Shown: piece after piece, positions 48,301-60,300 of the stretch
Layout: every line of letters begins with the position of its first letter
How positions within the stretch are numbered: position 1 is the stretch's first letter
Source of the DNA: CBDCZI01 sp965224495
GTDB lineage: Bacteria; Bacteroidota; Bacteroidia; Cytophagales; JAAEPT01
Reading direction: 5' to 3'
DNA length: 64,000 nucleotides
NCBI GenBank assembly: GCA_965224495.1
Contig: CBDCZI010000029.1
Coordinates: forward strand, 124,001-188,000
Program-made: the position numbers and the translations under genes
Notes under the pieces: generated by a model
Seen by the model: the letters and a program-made list of their open reading frames with translations, nothing else
Told to the model about the DNA's origin: nothing
The model's database searches: none

Positions 48301-51300
48301 GGCGATGGAATCGTTGATAATATTGAAGCACAAACAACAGCAGGTTATGTTGCACCAAGTGGAACAGATACAGATAACGATGGTATTGATGATAATTACG
48401 ATGTAGATTGTACCCCGTGTGGTTCAATAACAGGAGTAGCAATCGTACCAAACAACCACGACGGAACAGACGAGCCAGATTACTTGGATTTAGATTCGGA
48501 TAATGATGGAGAAACCGATTTATTGGAAGGACACGATACAAATGGAAACGGAATTATCGACGGAGGAGAAACTGCACCAGCAGGAACAGATGCAGACGGC
48601 GATGGTTTAGATGATAATTTTGATACAAAAACATTAGATGCTACAAATGGAGCAGACGGAACAAATGCTTCGAACGGAACATTTGCAGGAAATAACTTGG
48701 CAGATGCTGACAACTTAGGTGTTGGAGATTTAGATTACAGAGAACAAGATTCGGACGGCGATGGTATTGATGATAACATTGATTTGGATGATGACAATGA
48801 CGGTATTCCAGATTTAGTAGAAGGAACAGGAGATAAAGATGGCGATGGTATTCCAGATTATTTGGATTTAGATTCAGATAACGATGGTATTCCAGATGTT
48901 GTAGAAGCAGGAGGAATTGATGCAGATGGCGATGGTCTTTTAGACGGATTTGTTGATGCTAATAATGACGGTCAGGCAGACGGAACACCTTTAACAGCTT
49001 TAGATGCAGACAACGACGGTATTCCAAATTATTTAGATTTAGATTCGGATAACGATGGTACACCAGACGTTGTAGAAAACGGAGGAACTGATACAAACGG
49101 AGACGGTGTGTTAGATGCTTTTGTTGATACTGATAATGATGGTTTGTCAGATGTAGTGGATACAAACAACGGAGGAACAGCCTTGATTATCGCTAACTCA
49201 GATACGGATACAATCCCCAATTACTTAGATTTAGATTCGGACAATGATGGAATTGCTGATGTGGTAGAAAACGGAGGTACTGATGCCAATGGCGACGGTA
49301 TTTTAGATGGATTTGTTGATGCAGATGGTGACGGATTTAATGATTTGATTGATACAGATAACAACTTGACACCAACAGCAAATGATGGTCAAGGAACAAC
49401 TTTACCAACAGAAGATGCAGATAAAGATGGTGTTCCAAATTACTTGGATTTAGATTCGGATAACGACGGAATAGTAGATGCAATCGAGGCAGGAGGAACT
49501 GATACAGACGGAAACGGAGAGTTAGATGCGTTTGCTGATGCAGACGGAAATGGTTTTTCTAATGTTGTAGATGTTGCTAACGGAGGAACAGCTTTGACTA
49601 ATCCAAATACAGATGGCGATGCAGTACCTAACTATTTAGATATTGATAGTGATGGCGATGGAATTGTTGATAATATTGAAGCACAAACAACAGCAGGTTA
49701 TATTGCTCCAACAGCAGATAACAACGGAAACGGTTTGGCTGATAATTATGAAGGAGCAACCGCACTTGTACCAAACAACCACGACGGAACAGACGAACCA
49801 GATTACTTGGATTTAGATTCAGATAATGATGGAGAATCAGATGTATTGGAAGGTCACGATACAAATGGAAACGGAATTATCGACGGAGGGGAAACTGCAC
49901 CAGCAGGAACAGATGCAGACGGTGATGGTTTAGATGATAATTTTGATACAAAAACATTAGATGCTACAAACGGAGCAGACGGAACAAATGCTTCGAACGG
50001 AACATTTGCAGGAAACAACTTGGCTGATGCAGATGTACCAGCACAAGGAGATTTAGATTATAGAGAGCAAGATTCGGATGGTGATGGAATTGATGATGCG
50101 ATTGATTTAGATGATGACAATGATGGTATCCCTGATTTAGTAGAAGGAACAGGAGATGCAGATGGTGATGGAATACCTAACCATTTAGATTTGGATTCGG
50201 ATAATGACGGGATTGTAGATTTATTAGAAGCAGGAGGAACAGACGCTGACGGAAACGGAATTGTAGATGTTTTTGTAGATGCAGATAACGACGGATTGGC
50301 TGATGCAGTTGATAATGTTGGAGGAGCTGTTACAAACGGAACACCTTTAGCAAACCCAAATACAGACGGAGATGCAGTAGCCGATGCGTTGGATATTGAC
50401 TCAGATAATGACGGTATTCTTGACAATACAGAAGCACAAACAACAGCAGGTTATCTTGCACCAAGTGGAACAGATACAGATAAAGATGGAATAGATGATG
50501 TGTACGATGTAGATTGTACACCTTGTGGTTCGATTACAGGAGTAGCCGTTGTGCCAGTTAATAAAGACAGTGATGCAATCGCTAACTATTTAGATATTGA
50601 TTCGGATAATGATGGAATTGTTGACAATGTAGAATTTCAAACAACGGCAGGTTATGTTGCACCAAGTGCAGACACTGACGGAAATGGCTATGCTGATAAT
50701 TATGAAACAGCACCAGGTTCAGGTCTTGCGGTCAATGCACCATTCAATACAGATGGAGATGCAGAGCCAGATTATTTAGATTTGAATTCGGATAACGACA
50801 TTACTTCAGATAACGGAGAAGTTCATACAGTACCACCAACAGGTTTGGATGCTGATAATGATGGATTGGATAATGCGTATGATGTTGACGGAACAAGTAC
50901 AACAAATAATGGAGGAGCATCAAACAACGAAGATGTTTTAGCTTATTTCAATAACCAAAACCCAAGTACATTAGAGGTCGATTTTAGAGACCCATCAGTG
51001 ATTTCTAACTTAGATGATTTTGATGGTGATGGAATAACAGATGAAAACGATGTTGATGATGACAATGATGGAATCTTAGATGTTCACGAAGCCTTAGGGT
51101 TTACGCCAACAGGAACAGTTGGAGATGATTGTGGATTCCCTGCAACAAATTTCGATGCTCATTCTTACATTTCAGGAAGTGGAGCAGGTGAAGGTTTATT
51201 AGGAGCGAAATACCGATTTACTGATGTAATGACTGTTGATGGTAATAATTTAGATGGGATTGTTGAGATTACAGCTATTACAGGTAATGCGGTTCTTTTA

Positions 51301-54300
51301 GATATTGATAAAGGAAGTTCGGCAGAATGGCAACCAGAATATTCTGTGCCAACACCGACAAATAATGTCGCTCAAATGGCATTTAAAGTAACGATTGTTA
51401 CTTCGGGAACAACAACAGCTTACCCATTGTCTCGATTTGGAGGTGTGGTGTATGATATTGATGGAGCAAATGCAGTAGAGTCTGTAATCTTGGATAGACC
51501 AGGGTTATTTGCTGTAGATGCAAACTCTTTATTACAGCAACAAACAGTAAATGGTGTAACGACTTTCTTAGGTCCAGATGATACGTATTCAGGAGTAGAT
51601 TTAGCACCGAAATTAGCGATGTACTTTAACTATTACAACGTACCACAATTTGATATTCGTTTTTCTGCTGAGTTATTATCAGCGACAGCAAATACCAACT
51701 TAGGTTCGGTTTCATTTGATGTATGTAAAATCAATGGGTTATTTGACCCATCGAACACAGCTTCGTCAAGTCCTTCGCAAACAAACGGAACGTCTGAGCC
51801 TTCAGGTCCAGCAACAGGTTATGTTTATACAGTAAATGATGGTCCTGATACAGATGGTGATGGACTTTCAGATGACAAAGATTTAGATGCAGATAACGAT
51901 GGTATTCCAGATGTTATTGAAGCAGGAGGAACAGATGCAAATGGCGACGGACACCCAGGTGGAGCGTATGTCAAAACAGATGTAGATGGAAATGGTCTTC
52001 CAAATGCACAAGCAGGAACACCTATTACAATGGCTGATAAAGACCAAGATGGGAAACCAAACCATATTGATTTGGATTCGGATAATGATGGTATTTTTGA
52101 TGTAATTGAAGCAGGAGGAGTTGATGGAGATAACGATGGTTTAGTAGGAACTGACCCATTTGTAGATTCAGATGGTGATGGATTTGCAGATATTGCAGAT
52201 AACTTAAACGAGATTACAGGAGCTCCATCAGGAAACACAGCGTTACCAGTAAATGATGCTGATAATGATGGAATTGATGATTTCTTAGATTTGGATTCGG
52301 ATAATGACGGAATTCCAGATGCAGTAGAAGGAGGAAAAGACAGTGATGGAGATGGAAATATTGACGCAGTTGATTTAGATTCGGATAACGACGGATTAGC
52401 TGATATTGTAGAAGCAGGAGGAACAGATACTGACGGAAACGGAGTGGTTGATGGAACTTTCACTGATACAGATAACGACGGTTTGGCAGATGCTTTTGAT
52501 ACAATAAATAGCGGAAGTGGAGCAGGAGAAGTAACAACAGGAACTGCTTTAGCTAATCCAGATACAGATAATGATGGAATAGCAAATACACAAGATTTAG
52601 ATTCGGACAACGACGGTACGGCTGACGTTGTAGAAAACGGAGGAGCTGATACAAATGGCGACGGTGTTTTAGATGCTTTTGTAGATGCAGACAACGATGG
52701 TTTTTCTGATGTAGTAGATACCGATAATGGAGGTACAGCAGGTACACCATTAGTAATTGCTACAACTGATACGGATACTCAACCAGATTATTTAGATTTA
52801 GATTCGGATAATGACGGTATTGCCGATGTGATAGAAAACGGAGGAACTGATGCAAACGGCGACGGTGTCTTAGATACTTTTGTAGATGCAGATAACGATG
52901 GATTCTCTGATGTAGTAGATACAAATAAAGGAGGAACAGCTTTAGCTAATGGAGATGCGGATAAAGATGGTATTCCAAATGCACAAGATTTAGATTCGGA
53001 CAACGACGGAATAGTAGATGCAATAGAAGCAGGAGGAACTGATGCCAATGGCGATGGTCTTTTAGATGCTTTTGTAGATGCAGATAATGACGGACTTTCA
53101 GATGTAGTGGATACAGATAACGGAGGAACAGCAGGTGTTGCTTTGACTAACCCAAATACAGACGGAGATGATTTCCCTAACTATTTAGATATTGATAGTG
53201 ATGGCGATGGTATTGTAGATAATATTGAAGCACAAACAACAGCAGGTTATATTGCTCCAACAGCAGATAACAACGGAAACGGTTTGGCTGATAATTACGA
53301 AGGAGCAACAGCGCTTGTACCAAACAACCACGATGGAGCAGACGAACCAGATTACTTGGATTTAGATTCAGATAATGACGGTGAAGCAGATGTTTTAGAA
53401 GGACACGATTTAGATGGAAACGGAACGATTGATGGAGGAGAAAAAGCACCAGCAGGAACAGATACAGACGGCGATGGTTTAGATGATAATTTTGATGTTA
53501 ATGTTTTAGATGCGACAAATGGAGCAGACGGAACAAACGCATCAAACGGAACAACAACACCATTAACGCAAGGTGTTCTTTCAGATTCGGACAACTTAGG
53601 TGTTGGAGACTTGAACTTTAGAGAGCAAGATTCGGATGGCGATGGAATTGATGATTTAGTCGATTTAGATGATGACAATGACGGTATTCCAGATTTAGTA
53701 GAAGGAACAGGAGACAAAGATGGCGATGGTATCCCAGATTATTTGGATTTAGATTCAGATAACGATGGTATTCCAGATGTTGTTGAAGCAGGAGGAATTG
53801 ATAATGATGGCGATGGTCTTTTAGACGGATTTGTTGATACGGATAATGACGGAAAAGATGATAATGTAACATTAACTGCTTTAGATTTTGATGATGATGG
53901 TATTCCAAATTATTTAGATTTAGATTCTGATAATGACGGTACAGCAGACGTTGTAGAAAACGGAGGAACAGATACAGACGGTGATGGTGTTTTAGATGCT
54001 TTTGTTGATACTGATAACGATGGATTCTCTGACGTAGTAGATACAAATAACGGAGGTACTTCATTAGTTATAGCAAAAACTGATACAGACGGACAACCAG
54101 ATTATTTAGATTTAGATTCTGATAATGACGGTATTGCAGATGTGATAGAAAACGGAGGAACGGATGCTAATGGCGACGGTATTTTAGATGATTTTGTTGA
54201 TGCAGATAACGACGGATTCTCTGATGTAGTTGATACAAATAAAGGAGGGACAAGTTTACCAAATGGAGATGCTGATAAAGATGGTATTCCAAATGCACAA

Positions 54301-57300
54301 GATTTAGATTCGGACAACGACGGAATAGTAGATGCAATAGAAGCAGGAGGAACTGATGCCAATGGTGACGGTGAATTAGATGCTTTTGTAGATGCAGATA
54401 ATGATGGACTTTCAGATGTAGTTGATACGGATAACGGAGGAACAGCAGGTGTTGCTTTGACTAACCCAAATACAGACGGAGATGCAGTACCTAATTATTT
54501 AGATATTGATAGTGATGGTGATGGAATTGTTGATAATATTGAAGCACAAACAACAGCGGGTTATGTTGCACCAACAGCAGATAACAACGGAAACGGTTTG
54601 GCAGATAATTACGAAGGAGCAACAGCTCTTGCACCAAACAACCACGATGGAACAGACGAACCAGATTACTTGGATTTAGATTCAGATAATGATGGAGAAG
54701 CTGATTTATTAGAAGGACACGATTTGAATGGTAACGCAGTTATCGATGGAACTGAAAATAAACCTTCAGGACTTGATGCTGATAAAGATGGTTTAGATGA
54801 TAATTTTGATACACAAATTTTAGACGCTACAAATGGAGCAGACGGAACAAATGCTTCGAACGGAACATTTGCAGGAAATAACTTGGCAGATGCGGACAAC
54901 TTAGGTGTAGGAGATTTAGATTACAGAGAGCAAGATTCGGACGGCGATGGTATTGATGATAACATTGATTTGGATGATGACAATGACGGTATTCCAGATT
55001 TAGTAGAAGGAACAGGAGATAAAGATGGAGATGGTATTCCAAATTATTTGGATTTAGATTCAGATAACGATGGGATTCCAGATGTTGTAGAAGCAGGAGG
55101 GACAGATGCTGATGGCGATGGTCTTTTAGACGGATTTGTTGATACGGATAATGACGGAAAAGATGATAATGTAACATTAACAGCTTTAGATTCTGATGAT
55201 GATGGTATTCCAAATTATTTAGATTTAGATTCTGATAATGACGGTACACCAGATGTTGTAGAAAACGGAGGAACAGATGCAGACGGTGATGGTGTTTTAG
55301 ATGATTATATTGATACTGATAATGACGGATTCTCTGACGTAGTAGATACAAATAACGGAGGTACTTCATTAGTTATAGCAAAAACTGATACAGACGGACA
55401 ACCAGATTATTTAGATTTAGATTCAGATAATGATGGTATTCCAGATGTTGTAGAAAACGGAGGGACTGATGCCGATGGTGACGGTGTATTAGATGCTTTT
55501 GTAGATGCCGATGGCGATGGATTCTCTGATGTAGTAGATGCAAATAACGGAGGAACAAGCTTACCAAATGGAGACGCTGATAAAGATGGTGTTCCAAATT
55601 ACTTGGATTTAGATTCGGATAACGACGGAATCGTAGATGCAATAGAAGCAGGAGGAGCTGATGCCAATGGTGACGGTGAATTAGATGCTTTTGTAGATGC
55701 AGATAACGACGGACTTTCAGATGTAGTAGATACAAACAACGGAGGTACAGTATTAGCTAATCCAAATACAGACGGAGATGCTTACCCTAACTATTTAGAT
55801 ATTGATAGTGATGGCGATGGTATTGTAGATAATATTGAAGCACAAACAACAGCAGGTTATGTTGCACCAACAGCAGATAACAACGGAAACGGTTTGGCTG
55901 ATAATTACGAAGGAGCAACAGCGCTTGTACCAAACAATTACGATGGAACGGACGAGCCAGATTACTTGGATTTAGATACAGATAATGACGGTGAGTTAGA
56001 TGTTTTAGAAGCGTATGATACAAATGGAAACGGAACAATCGACGGAGCAGAAAAAGCACCAGCAGGAGCAGATGCAGACGGCGATGGTTTAGATGATAAC
56101 TTTGATGTAAATGTTTTAGATGCAACAAATGGAGCAGACGGAACAAACGCATCGAACGGAACAACAACACCATTAACACAAGGAGTTCTTTCAGATTCGG
56201 ACAACTTAAATGTTGGCGATTTGAATTACAGAGAGGACGATACCGATGGCGATGGTATTGATGATGCTATTGATTTGGATGACGACAATGATGGTATTCC
56301 AGATTTAGTTGAAGGTACAAATGATACAGATGGTGACGGTATTCCTGATGATAAAGACTTGGATGCTGACAACGATGGTGTGCCAGATATTGTAGAGGCT
56401 GGAGGTATAGATACAGACGGAAACGGTAAAGTGGACGGCGTATTTGTAGATACTGATAACGATGGATTGGCTGATGTTGTGGATAATGTAGGAGGTGCTG
56501 TTACGACAGGAACACCTTTAACTAACCCTGATACAGACAACGACGGTATTCCTAATTACAAAGATTTAGATTCGGATAACGACGGTACAACTGATGTTAC
56601 TGAAAATGGAGGAGCAGATGTTGATGGTCAATTAGACAACTTTGTTGATGCCGATGGCGATGGACTTTCTGACGTAGTAGATACAGAAAATGGAGGTACA
56701 GCAGGTACACCATTAGTTATTCCAAACACAGATGGCGATACACAACCAGATTATTTAGATTTAGATTCGGATAACGATGGTCTTGCAGATGTAATCGAAA
56801 ACGGAGGAACTGATGCTAATGGCGACGGAGTTTTAGATGATTTTGTTGACACGGATACAGACGGATTAAATGATTTGGCTGATGGAAACAACGGAGGAAC
56901 AACATTACCAAACGGTGATGCTGATTCGGACGGTATTCCAAATGCACAAGATTTAGACTCGGACAATGATGGTATTGCAGATGTAATCGAAGCAGGAGGT
57001 GATGATGCCGATAAAGACGGTAAATTAGACAACTTTGTTGATGCAGATAATGATGGACTTTCAGATGTAGTTGATACAGATAATGGAGGAACAGCAGGTG
57101 TTGCTTTGACAAACCCAAATACAGATGGTGATGCTTACCCTAACTATTTAGATATTGATAGTGATGATGATGGTATTATAGATAATATAGAGGCACAAAC
57201 AACAGCAGGATATGTAGCACCAAGTGGTACTGATACTGATGGTGATGGTCTTGATGATAATTACGATGGCGTAAATGCAATCGTACCTAATAACCACGAC

Positions 57301-60300
57301 GGCGATACAGAACCAGATTACTTGGATTTAGATTCGGATAATGATGGACAACCAGATGCGTTGGAAGGACACGATTTGGATGGTGACGGTGTGGCTGATG
57401 TAACGCCAACAGGAACAGATACAGATTTAGATGGTTTAGATGATGCTTTTGATACTGTAGTAGCGAGAGGAACAACTGGAGCGAACGGAGAAAATGCATC
57501 GAACGGAACGATAAACCCATTAACAGACGGGATTATCGCTGATTTTGATAATACAGGTTCAGGTGATTTGGATTACAGAGAAGATGATACGGATGGAGAT
57601 GGTATTGGAAACACCGTCGATTTAGATGATGACAACGATGGTATTTTAGATACGGACGAAGATTTAAATACAGATGGTGACAATGACCCATTGACTAATC
57701 CAACAGATACTGATGGTGACGGAATACCTAATCATTTAGATTTAGATTCTGACAACGATGGTGTGCTGGATATTGTAGAAGCAGGAGGAACAGATACAGA
57801 CGGAAACGGAACGATTGACGGTGTATTTGTTGATGCAGATAACGATGGATTAGCAGATGTAGTGGACAATGTTGGCGGTTCGGTTACAAACGGAATACCG
57901 TTGCCTGTACCAAATACAGATGGAGACGCAGTACCTAATTACTTAGATATTGATGCAGATAATGATGGGATAGTTGATAATGTAGAAGCACAAACACCAG
58001 CAGGATATGTAGCGCCAAGTGGAACAGATACAGATAAAGATGGTATTGATGATGCTTATGATGTTGATTGTACACCTTGTGGAGCAATAACAGGAGTAGC
58101 CGTTGTACCAGAAAACAATGATACAGATGCATTACCTAATTATTTAGATATCGATTCGGATAATGATGGTATTGTTGATAATGTAGAATTTCAAACAACC
58201 GCAGGTTATGTAGCACCAAGTGCAGACACCGACGGAAATGGTTTGGCAGATAACTACGAAACGTCGCCAGGTTCGGGAGTACCAACTTCTTCACCAGTAA
58301 ATACAGACGGAGTAGATATGCCAGATTACTTGGATTTGAATTCGGATAACGATGCGACTACGGATATTGTAGAAGTTTATTCAGCAGTTACACCATCAGG
58401 AAATGATGCTGATAATGACGGATTAGATGATAACTACGATGAAGATGGAACAGGAACAGTAAACAACGGAGGAGCGTCGAACAATGAAAATGTGTTGACT
58501 TATCCAAATGTTCAAAACCCTAATACCTTACAAGTCGATTTTAGAGATGCTACAGATTACGGTACGCCAATTGACTCTGACGGAGATGGTTTATTTGATA
58601 ATGTAGATGTTGATGACGATAACGATGGAATCTTAGATGTTGACGAAGCCTTAGGGTTTACTCCAACACCAAACCTTGGTGATGATTGTGGATTCCCTGC
58701 AACCAACTTCGATGCGCATACTTACATTGGAGGAACAGGTACAGGAGTAGGAACAGTAGGTGCTCAATACAGATTTACAGATGTAATGACATTTGAAGGA
58801 AATACTTTAGATGGTATTGTCGAAATTACAGACATAACAGGAGGAGCAGTTCTTTTAGATATTGATAAAGGAACTTCAACCGAATGGCAACCAGAATACC
58901 AAGTGCCCTTCCCTAAAACAGGTACTGCTGATATGGCGTTTAAAGTGACTATTGTTAGTTCAGGAACGACAACACCGTATGACTTACCAAGATTTGGAGG
59001 AGTGATTTATGATATTGACGGAGCAAATGCAGTAGAGTCAGTAGAGTTGAAAAGACCAGGGATGTATGCTGTTGCAAGTAATACCTTACTTAGTGTAACA
59101 CCAATTCCAGCACAAGGGAAAACAATATTCAACGGACCAGATGATACGTATTCAGGAGTAGATTTAGCACCAAGATTGGCTGTTTACTTTAACTACTTTA
59201 ATGTGCCACAATTTGATATTCGTTTCTCAGCAAACTTGTTAGCAAGTGCAGAGAATACAAATTTAGGTTCGGTATCATTTGATGTTTGTGCTATCAATGG
59301 GTTATTTGACCCATCGAACCCTGCTACTTCAAGTCCTACACAAACGAATGGAACTTCGGAAGATTCAGGACCATCTACAGGTTACAACTATGTAGTAAAT
59401 GATGGACCAGATACAGACGGAGATGGTATTTCTGATGACAAAGATTTAGATTCAGACAATGACGGTATTCCAGATGTAATTGAAGCAGGAGGAGACGATG
59501 CGGATAAAGATGGTCACCCAGGAGCAACTTATACAGCAACAGATGTAGATGCAAACGGATTACCAAATGCACAAGCAGGTACACCAATTGCTATCGAAGA
59601 CAAAGACAATGACGGAATTCCAAATCATATTGATTTAGATTCGGACAATGACGGAATATTTGATGTTGTAGAAGCAGGAGGAGTAGATGATAACAACGAC
59701 GGTATTATCGGAGGAAACTCAATTGTAGATGCCAACCAAGACGGATTAGCTGATAATGTTTCTCCAACAACAGGAACAGCATTACCAGTAAATGATGCAG
59801 ATAATGATGGATTGGAAGATTACTTAGATTTAGATTCAGATAATGATGGTATTCCAGATACCGAAGAAGGGGCAGGAGATGCAGATGGCGATGGCTTATC
59901 AAATGCTACTGATTTGGATTCGGATAACGATGGGATAACTGATATTGTTGAAGCAAATAACGGAGATAATTCAATTGACCCAGACAATGACGGACGTATT
60001 GGAACAGGTATCGCTACAGATACAGATAACGATGGATTGGCTGACGTAGTAGATACAGATGACAACACCACTCCAGTAGCAAATGACGGAACAGGAACGG
60101 ATTTAGCTAACCTTGATTCGGATAATGATGGAGTAAAAGATGTGGTAGATATTGATTCTGACAATGACGGAATTGTAGATATTATCGAAGCAGGAGGAAT
60201 TGATGACAACAATGATGGTCGTGTGGATTACCCAACGGCAGGAGATGTTACTTCAATGACAGATGCAGATAACGATGGTATCACTGATGACGCTGTAGTT

